Source of the DNA: Xenoacremonium recifei
Taxonomy: Eukaryota; Ascomycota; Sordariomycetes; Hypocreales; Nectriaceae
Direction: 5' to 3'
Length of the DNA stretch: 64,000 nucleotides
Assembly (NCBI GenBank): GCA_012184525.1
Contig: WOFQ01000002.1
Coordinates: forward strand, 682,001-746,000
In this document: one piece after another, positions 34,365-44,905 of the stretch
Position numbering within the stretch: position 1 is the first letter of the stretch
Layout: the number at the start of each line of letters is the position of its first letter
The notes under the pieces: generated by a model
Told to the model about the DNA's origin: nothing
Seen by the model: the letters and a program-made list of their open reading frames with translations, nothing else
Databases searched by the model: none
Translations under genes and position numbers: made by a program

Positions 34365-34421
34365 CCCCGACGGCCCGCACCACAAGCCACTCGATCGTCG
34401 GGGTTTGATCGTTATTTTTTT
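34365..34421 (+). other. Inverted repeat followed by a T7 run
   Basis: CCCCGAC at 34365-34371 is the exact reverse complement of GTCGGGG at 34397-34403, with a 25-nt loop and extra A/T pairing outside (AAA and TTT). A run of seven T lies at 34415-34421. A hairpin followed by T-run could mark an RNA polymerase III transcript end, but no good A or B box is visible, so this may be chance. Confidence 0.25.
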
Positions 34422-35322
34422 CTTTGTTCGCGGCTTCCTACATGAAATACCCCAACGTTTACGTTGATGATGCTTGCAAACGCCCGATTGAGGGTGATTT
34501 GATGAAGGCCGGAAGGGTGCTGCCGCTGCAGCTTACCCCGCCCTGACTTCAACTCCAACCGATGCACAGAGTCGGGCCTTATGGTGGGATGGGATGGTAG
34601 TATTTATTTACGGCATCAACGATTCTTGAGGGCCAAGGGCCAATGATTGGATGGGTCCGGACCAGATGACCTCTCGGCCGGGATGCTGCTCATCGTGACG
34701 ATCGTGACTGGTGGTGACGGTTTGCAGCATCGACATTGTGCGACGGTCTTTCGCAGTCTCTTTTCGTCGCATTCCGGCGGCACGGAGCACGGTGAAACTG
34801 TGATTCGTTGCTGCAGCGAAATACTATGCATGTGGAGGGCTAAGAATAAGGTCAGGCCAGGCCAGCCAGCACCAGACCTAAAGGTAGCCTCCGGCCCCCA
34901 TGGGTTAGGGGATTTTCGACGGGACGTTCTTTGCTGACTGTGCATCCCGTCAACGTGACTTGGATCTCGGGCAGCATACCTTAGCCGCCAACGCGACCCC
35001 GCGAGGGAAAAAAAAAGTTTGGCTGGCGAGGCACCTGCTAAATTTCTGTTGGCCAGCACCCTCCACGATCTGGCCCTGCTCTGCGAGAGACAATTGTGAC
35101 GAGCTCGCCCTCGCCAATTGACCTCTCTTTGATCCTTCAGTAAGTGTTTTTCCTTCTATTCCTGGCATAGGCTGGCATAGGATATTGCGCTCGTTGAAAA
35201 GTTGGCGGGGCAAAAAAACGACCCCTCCATATATTTCGCGACCCCTCCTTCAGAGCATCCGAGTTTGAACTACATCTATATTTGCCGACGCTCTGGCTTT
35301 TGAAGGCTAGTTCGGTCGTAGT

Positions 35323-35331
35323 ATGGACTGA
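35323..35331 (+). promoter_or_regulatory. Minimal upstream ORF (ATG GAC TGA) before ADE5,7
   Basis: The sequence contains a start codon, one sense codon and a stop, ending 107 nt before the ADE5,7 start. It would matter only if included in the transcript leader. Confidence 0.3.
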
Positions 35332-35438
35332 AAACAGGCAGTTCGCTCAAGATTGTTTTGAAAACCTGCTTTCATCATCCCTCTAACCTCTGCCGCAGTC
35401 TTCATCCCGACACCACCCTCGATCGAACGCGGCGAACG

Positions 35439-37799
35439 ATGGCTGATCTCCGTATCCTCCTCATCGGCAATGGCGGCCGCGAGCACGCCCTGGCATGGAA
35501 GCTGAGCCAGTCTTCTCGCGTGCAAACCATCTACGCTGTTCCCGGAAATGGAGGTACTGCGACCACCCCCAAGGTTGTGAATGTCGACTCTGTCAAGGCC
35601 GAGGACTTTGCGGGTCTCGTCCAGTTCTCTGAAGCCAACGGCATCAACCTGGTCGTGCCCGGTCCCGAAGCTCCTCTGGTTGACGGCGTGGAGGGTTGGT
35701 TCAAGAAGGCGGGCATCCCTGTCTTTGGACCCTCCAAGGAGGCCGCTCGTCTAGAGGGAAGCAAGACGTACTCCAAGGACTTCATGAAGAAGTACAACGT
35801 CCCTACCGCCGCTTACGAGAATTTCTCCGACTACAACAAGGCTATTGCCTACCTCGACAGCATCTCTCACGACGTTGTCATCAAGGCTACCGGTCTGGCC
35901 GCCGGAAAGGGAGTCATTCTCCCTCAGACCAAGGACGAGGCGAAGCAGGCTCTTCACCAGATCATGGTCGCTAAGGAATTCGGTGATGCTGGTAGCGAGG
36001 TAGTTATCGAGGAGCTCCTCCTTGGCGATGAACTAAGTGTCCTCACCTTCTGCGACGGCTACACCATTCGATCCCTACCTCTCGCCCAGGACCACAAGAG
36101 AATCTTTGACGGCGACCAGGGCCCCAACACTGGTGGCATGGGCTGCTATGCCCCGACCAACATTGCAACCAAAGAGCTCTGCGAGCAGATCGACCGGGAG
36201 ATCCTCGAGCCTACCATCTCTGGTATGCGACGCGAGCAGCAGCCCTTCCGCGGTGTTCTATTCACTGGCCTTATGATCACCAAGGATGGCCCCAAGGTTC
36301 TCGAGTACAACGTTCGCTTCGGTGACCCAGAGACTCAGACTGTTCTCCCCCTCTTGTCCGCAGACACCGACCTGGCTGAGGTCATGCTTGCTTGTGCCAA
36401 CGGCTACTTGGACAACTGCCACCTTACCATTGAGAACAAGTTCAGCGCCACTGTTGTCCTTGCCTCTGGCGGCTACCCTGGCTCTTATCCCAAGGGCAAG
36501 GTCATGTCCGTCCAGTCGCCCCCTGAGGGCTGCACCATCTTTCATGCGGGAACCACAATCACCGACGGTGTGTTGAAGACTTCTGGCGGCCGTGTCATCG
36601 CCATCAACGCCACGGGAGACTCACTAAGAGCGGCCGTGGATGCCGCATATGCCGCTCTGGACGCCAAGGCCATCGAGTTCGAGGCCATGTTCTTCCGTCG
36701 GGACATTGCCCACCGTGCTTTCCGGGCCACCAACACCAACACCGAGTCTATGACTTATGCTCAGGCCGGTGTTGATATCCAGGCTGGAAATGACTTCGTC
36801 GAGAAGATCAAGAAGGCCGTCGCCAGCACGAAGCGGGCCGGCGCCGATGCTGAGATTGGTGGTTTCGGCGGCGAGGTTGATCTCTCGCAGTGTGGCTACC
36901 CCAATGCTCCCATCATGGTCGGCGCCATCGACGGCGTCGGCACCAAGCTCATGATCGCCCAAGCCATGAAGAAGCACGACACCGTCGGTATCGACCTGGT
37001 GGCCATGAACGTCAACGACCTGGTCGTCCAGGGCGCCACGCCGCTCATGTTCCTCGACTACTACGGCTGCAGCAAGCTGGACCTCGCTACCGCCGCCTCC
37101 TTCGTCGAGGGTGTCGCGGAAGGCTGTCGTCAGGCTGGCTGCGCTCTCGTTGGCGGCGAGACGGCGGAGATGCCCGGCATGTACCAGGCCGAGGACTACG
37201 ATGCTGCCGGATGCGCCGTCGGCACCGTCACGGCGGACGCTCGGCTGCCACGCAAGGACGCCATGGTCGAGGGGGATGTGCTTCTTGGCCTCGGCTCGGC
37301 CGGCGTGCACTCCAACGGCTTCTCGCTGGTGCGCCGCATCGTCGCCGCCGCCGGCCTCAGCTTCACCGACACGGCCCCCTGGGCGCCCTCTGCAACCGTC
37401 GGCGCCTCCCTCCTCACGCCCACGCGCATCTACGTCAAGAGCCTGCTGCCCGTGCTGCAGGACATCAAGGGCCTCGCGCACATCACCGGCGGCGGCCTCA
37501 TCGAGAACATCCCACGCATGCTGCCCGACACGCTCGCCGCCGAGCTGGCCTTTGGCGCCTGGACCGTGCCGCCCGTGTTCCAGTGGCTCAAGACGGCCGG
37601 CAACGTCGCGCCCGTGGAGATGTGCCGCACCTTCAACGTCGGTGTCGGCATGGTCATCGCCGTTGAGGCGTCCAAGGCCGATGCCGTGGCGCAGGCGCTC
37701 AGCACGACGGAGACGGTTTTCCGCCTTGGACGGCTGGTGTCGCGGACGACTGGTGGCGAAGGGTGTGTGGTTCAAAACGTGGAGTCGTGGAGCGCGTAG
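35439..37799 (+). CDS. ADE5,7: Bifunctional GAR synthetase / AIR synthetase (purine biosynthesis)
   Basis: This intronless gene encodes 786 residues, the usual length for fungal Ade5,7. The ATG at 35439 is the first in-frame ATG. The GARS half (residues 1 to about 430) begins RILLIGNGGREHALAWKLSQS and has the ATP-grasp segments VIKATGLAAGKGVILP and FRGVLFTGLMITKDGPKVLEYNVRFGDPETQ. The AIRS half starts near residue 438 (MTYAQAGVDIQAGNDFVEKI) with DGVGTKLMIA, MNVNDLVVQGATPLMFLDYY, ALVGGETAEMPGMY and HITGGGLIENIPR. GARS makes glycinamide ribonucleotide (step 2) and AIRS closes the imidazole ring (step 5) of de novo purine synthesis, in the cytosol. Third-position GC is visibly higher in the AIRS half, which produces long shadow ORFs on other strands. 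Confidence 0.97.
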   Translation: MADLRILLIGNGGREHALAWKLSQSSRVQTIYAVPGNGGTATTPKVVNVDSVKAEDFAGLVQFSEANGINLVVPGPEAPLVDGVEGWFKKAGIPVFGPSKEAARLEGSKTYSKDFMKKYNVPTAAYENFSDYNKAIAYLDSISHDVVIKATGLAAGKGVILPQTKDEAKQALHQIMVAKEFGDAGSEVVIEELLLGDELSVLTFCDGYTIRSLPLAQDHKRIFDGDQGPNTGGMGCYAPTNIATKELCEQIDREILEPTISGMRREQQPFRGVLFTGLMITKDGPKVLEYNVRFGDPETQTVLPLLSADTDLAEVMLACANGYLDNCHLTIENKFSATVVLASGGYPGSYPKGKVMSVQSPPEGCTIFHAGTTITDGVLKTSGGRVIAINATGDSLRAAVDAAYAALDAKAIEFEAMFFRRDIAHRAFRATNTNTESMTYAQAGVDIQAGNDFVEKIKKAVASTKRAGADAEIGGFGGEVDLSQCGYPNAPIMVGAIDGVGTKLMIAQAMKKHDTVGIDLVAMNVNDLVVQGATPLMFLDYYGCSKLDLATAASFVEGVAEGCRQAGCALVGGETAEMPGMYQAEDYDAAGCAVGTVTADARLPRKDAMVEGDVLLGLGSAGVHSNGFSLVRRIVAAAGLSFTDTAPWAPSATVGASLLTPTRIYVKSLLPVLQDIKGLAHITGGGLIENIPRMLPDTLAAELAFGAWTVPPVFQWLKTAGNVAPVEMCRTFNVGVGMVIAVEASKADAVAQALSTTETVFRLGRLVSRTTGGEGCVVQNVESWSA

Positions 37800-38970
37800 G
37801 GTAAGGCGCGAGAACGAGCGGATATGATTTCTTAGAATATTAGAAGATGCATCTCAGAGCAGGATTGTCGTACTCGTATTCCTCCCCCGAAAGGAGGCTG
37901 TGGGGCATCTGGAACGTTCCGAATTAGACGCGGTTGAGATGCGACGACACCGACGCGGTGAACACCTCTTGTCGTATCATTTACGCACACAACATCAAAA
38001 TTGGAGATGCTGAGATGGGAAGGTAAAAGGAGGTCTTGATGCAGATGAATTGACGAGAGAGCTTGTGACGACGATGGGCCAAAGCTGCACTCTGTATATG
38101 GGGGTTGATGGTTTTAGCATTGAGATATCATGCCGATATCAGTTTTTATTATTGGCTACTACATGAACCGGCGCGGACAGTTATAAAATAAATGAATTCA
38201 AATGCCTTTTCTGTCTTTTAGAGTAAGTTGTGCTGACATCCCAAGCCCGGCTCAGATCCACGAACGAAGACCGCTCCTTAACAGCTACCTCCTTTGACAT
38301 TGATAGCTTGAGAGTGAACCATTGAGCCCCCAGCCGGGCATCTGTTGCCAACGAAACAAAAACATCAGCTGTTATTACTCCTCCCTTCGGCGCCTGATGA
38401 ATCCGAAGTCTACTACTGGGTCGACTGAGGCATTCTCGGGTTGGTATTAGTGGGCTTCTCCGGGCTCCCACGATGGCGCCAACGGGCTGCATCGGAAAAA
38501 GCCCTGGATCATGGATGGATATCATTCGATTCTGCCCCAAACACGCCCGTTCCACCCCCGTCATGCCCGGCACTTGGCGCTTCGCTTGAGCTTCACAGCA
38601 AAGGGTTGTCATCTGGCCTGATATTTTTTTTTTCATAGAGCTCTGAATAAATAGAGATGGTCCCCCAAGGCTCGTTCATATTCATCGTCCATTCCGTTGT
38701 CGTTTACTAGCTTCGTCGTGTGCACCTTCTGCGATCTGTATTGAAGCCTTCCCCTTATACTTGTCGTGGAGGCCAATTGGATCCTCAATTGCTGAATTGC
38801 GACCGCCGTCTCTGCACTTGCCTGGCGTTGCTAGGCAATTGTTTTTTGGTCTGTTCGAATTGGGTATCTGGAGACGACGGGACCGATACTGCAATTGCAT
38901 GGGACATCCTCAGCTCATTTCTCTAACTCGAACACTCTTTTCAACCTCTACATAGCTATTCTTACCCACC
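37800..38970. other. Intergenic region between ADE5,7 and ERG3
   Basis: About 1.17 kb between two plus-strand genes: 3' flank of ADE5,7 and promoter of ERG3. I see no further gene. I looked for sterol-response-like boxes before ERG3 and did not find a convincing one. Confidence 0.45.
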
Positions 38971-40049
38971 ATGGACGTCGTTCTCGAGGTCATCGATACC
39001 TTCATTACCGATTATGCCTATGCCCATCTTCTTCCAAAACGCCCTGCCTTATACGACTTCCCAGCTGTCAATGGGACCGCCCAGACCTTCTCATCATGGA
39101 CGTACCGAGCAGCCACCAAATTCATCACTCTTGAGCCCTCTCAGGCCGCATACATGAGTGAATGGGACAGAGATTATGTTCCGCGCCAGGCCATCACACT
39201 CTTTCTAATTACCTGGTATGTCTTCCTACTTCGTATGCTCAGTCACAGCTGACATGAAGACTCAGGATCTTCGGACTGGCCGTCTACTTTATCGTGGCTG
39301 CCCTCTCATACGCCCTCATTTTCGACAAACGCACTTTCAACCACCCCAAGTTTCTCAAGAACCAGGTCCGTCTCGAAATCATCCAAGCCAACAAGGCCAT
39401 GCCGGTCATGGCCGTGATCACAGCCCCGCTGTTCCTGCTCGAAGTCCGCGGGTATGGCAAGCTCTATGACAGTACTGAGGACGGCCCTGGATTCTGGTAC
39501 AACGTCTGCCAGTTTCCTCTGTTTCTATTATTCACCGACTTTTGCATTTACTGGGCTCACCGTTGGCTGCACCATCCCTGGGTCTACAAGCATCTTCACA
39601 AGCCTCATCATAAGTGGATTATGCCGACCCCCTTTGCCAGTCACGCTTTCCACCCTCTTGATGGTTTTGTTCAGTCGCTGCCGTATCACATCTTCCCCTT
39701 CATCTTCCCTCTCCAGAAGATGGCTTACGTCGCGCTCTTTGTCTTTGTCAACCTCTGGTCGGTCATGATCCATGACGGCGAGTATCTTACAAACAACCCC
39801 ATTGTCAACGGAGCCGCTTGCCATTCTGTTCATCACTCCCGCTTCGAGGTCAACTACGGGCAGTTCTTCACCGCGTTTGATCGTCTCGGTGGCACCTACA
39901 GGAAACCCGAAGCTTGGATGTTCGAGAGGGATGAGAAGATGTCTAAGAAGATGTGGAAGGAGGAGGCCAAGGTCGTCGAGCAGTTGGTCAAAGAGGTCGA
40001 AGGATCCGATGACCGGACGTACGGTGACAGCACCAAGAAGATGCAGTAG
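38971..40049 (+). CDS. ERG3: Sterol C-5 desaturase ERG3
   Basis: Two exons (38971-39215 and 39266-40049) give 342 residues. The three histidine boxes of the fatty acid hydroxylase superfamily are intact: HRWLHH at 180-185, HKPHH at 193-197 and HSVHH at 271-275, which together bind the di-iron centre. Several hydrophobic segments span the ER membrane (ITLFLITWIFGLAVYFIVAAL, YVALFVFVNLWSVMI). The enzyme introduces the C5-C6 double bond into episterol in ergosterol synthesis, using cytochrome b5 and oxygen. Loss of this activity is known to alter azole response in fungi. No ER-retrieval motif stands out in the Lys-rich tail. Many Sordariomycetes have two ERG3 paralogues; which one this is cannot be told here. 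Confidence 0.94.
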
Positions 40050-40647
40050 GCCAAGCTGGATTTTGAATGAGATCTCAGCTACGCTCAAACCTCTCGGGCG
40101 TCATAGGCGTAAATGCGATCTGCGGATTTGGATGAAGCAGATTTTCATGACTTGGATTCGAATTCTTCGTGGTTGCTGAAGATTACAGCACCCCAATTGT
40201 AAATATTTCATCTTATAGACGTTCGACCGCTCACTATTTACGACACTGGTGAGAAAATTGGAGGAGTAATAGTAGAATTGAGGACAGTAGAGACGGCTCT
40301 TCGACCCTTCTTAATATGGGTTACCTTCCCACAGCATTAACATCCATAAACTCCCCGCCGCACTGAAAAGTGACTGTAGCTTTAAATCGAGACATCCCAT
40401 CCTTCCATAGAACCAACCGATGACATTCGAGAGTAGGAAAAAGTAAATATGATCTGAAAGTAGGAAATCGAGTGCAGCAGTTGTGCGAAGTAAGCTTGCA
40501 TAAAAGGAAAAAAAAAGCCAAAACGATAATTATGAAGTCAGTCTCTGGATCGCAGCATCTGCATGTATGTATACGCATATACAGAACGATCTAGAGGCAT
40601 CGCGCAGAACGCTCATAGTGCATCTTTTTGATCTTTGACGAAACAGC
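40050..40647. other. Convergent 3' flanks of ERG3 and the DUF2015-like gene
   Basis: About 600 bp, A/T-rich, without a supported gene. Confidence 0.5.
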
Positions 40648-41034
40648 TTATGAGAAGCTGACGAATTTGGGGTCTGTCGGGCGGCCGTCCGCACCGATGC
40701 CATTCTTCCGAAACTTGTTCTCCACGAAGACCTTTCGCGCCTGGTTGAAGGTCATGCGTCGCCTCTTCATGATCTTGAGAATCTCGGCCTTGCTAGCATC
40801 GTCTAGGCCAGCACGCGAATCGCCCGAGTCGACATTCCCGGAGAGGTCGAATGTGCTGCTCGAGAGACCCGCTTCGATATCGCCGGCGAAGGAATCTGGT
40901 AGTCGGGAGTAGAGGTAACCGGCGCCGGGGAGACGGATCTCAGGCAGGCGATGTTGCCAATAGGATCGGGTGAAGAAGAGAGCGGTGGCGGTGACGAGGA
41001 GGAAAAAGGAGACGGAGAAGAGAAGGAAGGTCAT
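40648..41034 (-). CDS. Small single-pass membrane protein, DUF2015-like
   Basis: A single exon encodes 128 residues. Residues 2-22 (TFLLFSVSFFLLVTATALFF) form one hydrophobic helix, a signal anchor or transmembrane segment. A variable linker follows. The C-terminal 45 residues look conserved: ASKAEILKIMKRRRMTFNQA, then NKFRKNGIGADGRPTDPKFVSF. This matches my memory of a fungal family of unknown function catalogued as DUF2015; the family name should be treated as a recollection. The function is unknown. The basic helix after the linker would lie in the cytosol or organelle matrix, depending on topology. Confidence 0.72.
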   Translation of the reverse strand: MTFLLFSVSFFLLVTATALFFTRSYWQHRLPEIRLPGAGYLYSRLPDSFAGDIEAGLSSSTFDLSGNVDSGDSRAGLDDASKAEILKIMKRRRMTFNQARKVFVENKFRKNGIGADGRPTDPKFVSFS

Positions 41035-41589
41035 GATGTCTGTATTTCAAAGAGATGGAAGAGCCCGATAGTGGGAAGAATAGTCGTCGATGGATCGATC
41101 GGTTATGAAGCGAATAGAAGCCGCGGATCGCCGGCGCTGGGAGGTTGCTGAACGTCTAATGAGATCGCATGGTAGGCCTCAAGCTGCCTTTGATGCTGGA
41201 CCGTCGGTGGACGTCGTTGCCGCGACCGGATCGAGTTGGTCGATGTCTGGGTTTGGAAGTTTGAGGAGTGAGGTCCTGTCTCAGCGGGCGGCTGACGTGA
41301 CACCCCGACCAAAGCGTCGTGGCACAGCACAGCCTCATCCGTCGATTCCCTGCCAGCGAGCTGCGTCAGATCCTCCACGTGCACCGCCACAGTCACGCCG
41401 CGCCGCGCCGCTCCCCTCTGATTCAATTAACGCCGATAAGAGGACCCGATAGACGCAGGTGTCCGCGCTAACTACAATGCGGCAGTTAAGCGAGCCCACA
41501 CTTTGAGATTCCCAGGTCAATTTCGAGAGACGGACGTTGAAGCTTCAGAGAACATCCATCGGCGTCGCAAATCTCCCCGAAAATTCACA
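41035..41589. other. Divergent promoter of the DUF2015-like and eL28 genes
   Basis: About 555 bp, GC-rich in 41090-41430, with no supported gene. No TTAGGGTT box like that of uL23 is seen. Confidence 0.45.
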
Positions 41590-42315
41590 ATGTCTGCTGC
41601 TACTCTGCCTAACGTGTCCTCGGACCTTGTCTGGGAGGTTGTCCGTGAGTCTGGCCAATCCTACGATTTCGGAAGGTTCTCAAGTCTGACGTGTTGAATC
41701 TTGAATGATCAGGCAACCAGAACTCTTTCCTTGTCAAGAGCAAGAAGAGCGGCGGCGTCCAGTTCTCCCGGGATCCCCTTAACCTGACCAACAAGGCTTC
41801 CCGAAAGGTACAGATCAATCAGCTAGAAATTATATTCTGGAGGAAAGCTAACTTGGTTTCTTCAGAACGCCGGTTTCGTCAACACCAAGGTACGAGAGTC
41901 ACGATGATCGAACACGACCGCGAATTCGAATCGAGCTAAACGAAGACATAACAGGCCGTTGGCGTTGTCCCCGCTGAGAAGGGTGGTGTCGTTGTCATCA
42001 GCAAGAAGGCCGATGCTGCCTCCAAGCCCGCTGCTTCCCTGACCAAGACCACCTACGGTGGCAACAAGACCAGCCGCAAGTGAGTTTGCCGACACTTTGA
42101 TATTGCCAATCGATGGGGAGGCTGACAGATGTTTGCAATGCAGCACCTACAAGGCTGTTGCCAACCAGACCGCCAAGTCTGGCTACCGAGGTGACCTCCG
42201 AAGCGCTGCCGTCGAGCGTGTTTCTGCCATCCGCCGATCCCAGAAGCCTGTCAAGGCTGACCCCGAGCCCAAGCTGCGGGGCAACAAGGCCAAGAAGGCT
42301 GCTGAGGAGAACTAA
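41590..42315 (+). CDS. rpl28e: 60S ribosomal protein eL28
   Basis: Five exons (41590-41644, 41713-41807, 41866-41889, 41955-42079, 42144-42315) give 156 residues; exon 3 has just eight codons. The sequence shows the eL28 pattern: SSDLVWEVVRNQNSFLVKSK, GGVQFSRDPLNLTNKASRKNAGF, VGVVPAEKGGVVVISKK, then SAAVERVSAIRRSQKPVKAD and a Lys-rich tail. eL28 is a eukaryote-specific large-subunit protein, absent from budding yeast but present in filamentous fungi and animals, which fits the suggested lineage. Confidence 0.95.
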
Positions 42316-44753
42316 ATGGAGGGAATCGAGCGAACGGATGAGATCTAGGCTTCGATTTGGCACGGAGTAGGGAGGCGGCTTTGCGCAGGTAGCTCCCGTG
42401 TGATTTAGGGATATCCTGGAAGGATCAGGGAGCATCTACCGAGGTGTCTTTAGTCATGGATGGAGTTGGCATGATAGCTGAAACAAAAAAGAATACATCC
42501 TGGCACTCAACTGGGCCGACATTGAACAATCAAGACCCTTGCTGCCTTGCTGCAGGCTCGTGTTGGGACTCCCAATTACACAGGGTAGATCCGAAGCACA
42601 AGCTACCGAGGATATGTGGTAGGCTGAGCATCGCCGAGGAAGCGCGCTGGTAAGACGTCACCGTCCGGAGGAGTTCGGGGCAAGTTGAAGGCTGGCGCGC
42701 GATGAGGCTCGGGAAGACGTCCAAGGTTACCGGCCACGATAACTTGTTGGACCTGTTAACCGCGGGTAGCAACTCGAGATAACGCGGCATCTCTCAAGGT
42801 TTACCGGCGGCACCGTTCTTTCGCGATTATGATGCAATCAACTGACAAGGCTTTGTCCCAAACGCAGAGCCTCGGACTAGTATTCGGACATTGAATTGCA
42901 GACACCATGGCCGTTTTAGGGCCTGATTTCATCGCGACTTACAAGCAGGCGGGTTTTGGCGGCAGTTTTGGTCCACGTTGCAACCCTCCAACGGAAAACG
43001 GCGAGGCACCATGTGCGGATTTATCACGTCTGACGGAGTTGTTGGAGACTGCACAATTTTTTCTTTCTTTTTTGTTTTTCTCGTCAATCCATGCTGATTA
43101 CCCCCCACGCGGGCACATTGCTCCAAGGAAATTTCCTCATGAGGTGCGGCGCAATGCGTGTTCCCCTCATGTACTGTACCTGTCCGGAGGTAGGATGCCG
43201 CGACTGGCTGAGGAGAAGGACAAGTGATGCCGGATCATGACTGTTGTGTGTCTCCATTCTCAGCCCTCTACTAACTTGGTCGCTGGGGATACACATCCCG
43301 TAAGAGATTCCACTGCTGCCCAGCAAGGAATGGCATCTCATCTTAAAATCGCGAGTGCTTTCTGCGGGCCATGATCAGACAGGCCGGAGTTCTGACCTTG
43401 CGAGCTCGGAAGCCAAGCCGAGAGCCATGTATTCAATAAGATCAGCCGAAACTAGGGCCTCACCTGACCAACAGAGTCGTCTCATTGACAGGGACTTATA
43501 TGTAAGGTAATCAGCGAAGAGAGCTCCAGTGTGTAAAAGTAGGTAGAGCTTGAGAGGGGTAATTCCCGTCCAGACGCGCCCGGGCTCCAAAAGACCTCAG
43601 CGGATCTCGGAGGGGAAATCCCACAATGGATGTGGAGATGCCGACCGCACCGCCAGGCACGGCGCCGAGGAGAGGAGCTGGCAGCTTCTGAAGGGCGCGG
43701 ATAGAGGCTCAGCGAGGCAGGCAGGGTGCATTAGCGGAATGCCGACAGCCCACGGAGCTCTCCAGTCCGGCCTGTGTCGTTCTGGACTTGCAGCCGCTGG
43801 CAATCATCGTGAAATTATATGCGCGGTATACGGAGGACGTATTGCCAGATTAGTCGTACGTGGCGGGCGACCGGGACGGCGAATCTGGCGCCATGGAAGG
43901 GCTGCTCGTTTGCGACGATGCACACCTGGCCCTGGCCCTGGACCTGGACTGTCAGCCGCGCTGCTGCCGTGCGAGTGGCATCGAGTCTCGTCTCTTCTCC
44001 TCTGTCACAAAGGCCTCGGTGGACGCCTCTCCACCGAGCGATCCTGGATGGGCGTTCGCGCGCTTTTCGGGGACCTGTTAGATGGCCTATCCCGCCGCGC
44101 CGATTGGCTGCAGCCCCTCGTTGGGAGCTCCTGAGGGCTTCTGGAGAGAATGGATTTGTCCGGTCCCCCAACTTTCTGCTGAGAGCCCCTCCTTTTCTGG
44201 GTCCCGCCTTGGGTCTGGTCGCCCCTCGTCGTCGCCGTGCGCTTGAGGTGGGATGGGCTGGGAGCTTGCGCTTGCGCCTGTTGAGAGAGAAGTGTCGCAA
44301 ACCATCGTCGCAGCTGGGGGCGGGCGGTCTGCCGCAGCGGGCTGGATGGATGTGCTGCTGCTGCTGTGTTGGAGTGGAAGAAATCGCCCTGAGCACGGGA
44401 GCTTGTCCGCGCTGCCGCCTGGGCTCAGGTTCTGCCCCTCCGCTAGATCCCCAAGTCCAGTTTGCTTGTGACACACAGACGGGTACATCTTCCTAATTAG
44501 AAACCTGCCAGCGCATGATGCAACGGAGAGGTACCTGCTTCCCCGTGTTTCTCTCAAGGTACCTCTCCATCTAGCTGGTACAATTGGGTAAGTGCTATAG
44601 CTGCCAGGTTCCCATGTCTGTCGCACATGCCCTGCACAATCCGTACGTACCTTAGGTGAGGTGCAGCTGCCCTGTTGCCGCGCATCTGAGGTCAGGTAGC
44701 TCTTTCCATCTTCCAGACGACCCCCCTGCTTCTGTCCCGCCATCGAGCTTAAA
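42316..44753. other. Gene-free region between eL28 and malate dehydrogenase
   Basis: About 2.4 kb. The GC-rich 43550-44500 carries long open frames on both strands (194-249 residues), but they overlap each other in almost every frame, have no domain and look like composition artefacts. I see no mobile element. Confidence 0.45.
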
Positions 44754-44880
44754 CTTCCTCCCCTCCTCCCTCCTCTTCCTCTTCTTCCACTTCCATCCCT
44801 CAACCTCTCTCTTCCACCTCGAAGCTTCTTCGCCATCTCAACCTTAGCTTCCTCCTCGTTCAGCTGCTTTACTTCTTTCC
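44754..44880 (+). promoter_or_regulatory. CT-rich core promoter of malate dehydrogenase
   Basis: An almost pure pyrimidine tract (CCTCCCTCCTCTTCCTCTTC type) lies 25-150 bp before the start codon. Such CT tracts mark transcription start regions of highly expressed fungal genes. Confidence 0.6.
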
Positions 44881-44905
44881 TCTATCCCACCCACACTTCG
44901 TCACA

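Larger units (their letters stand above)
32421..35438. other. 3 kb divergent upstream region of TUP1 and ADE5,7
   Basis: No gene can be supported. From 32430 to 32830 the minus strand is pyrimidine-rich, fitting the TUP1 promoter and leader. The GC-rich part 32850-33860 has overlapping ORFs on all frames without recognisable domains. A possible structured element sits near 34330-34425. The last 300 bp before 35439 form the ADE5,7 promoter and leader. Confidence 0.45.

Noticed and set aside
36624..37775. 383-residue minus-strand ORF opposite the AIRS half of ADE5,7
   Set aside because: It is a mirror of the high third-position GC of a certain gene. The translation is low-complexity and has no domain.
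43815..44836. Long overlapping ORFs on both strands (219, 225 and 249 residues) upstream of MDH
   Set aside because: They overlap in several frames at once in GC-rich DNA and have no recognisable motif or splice-consistent extension.
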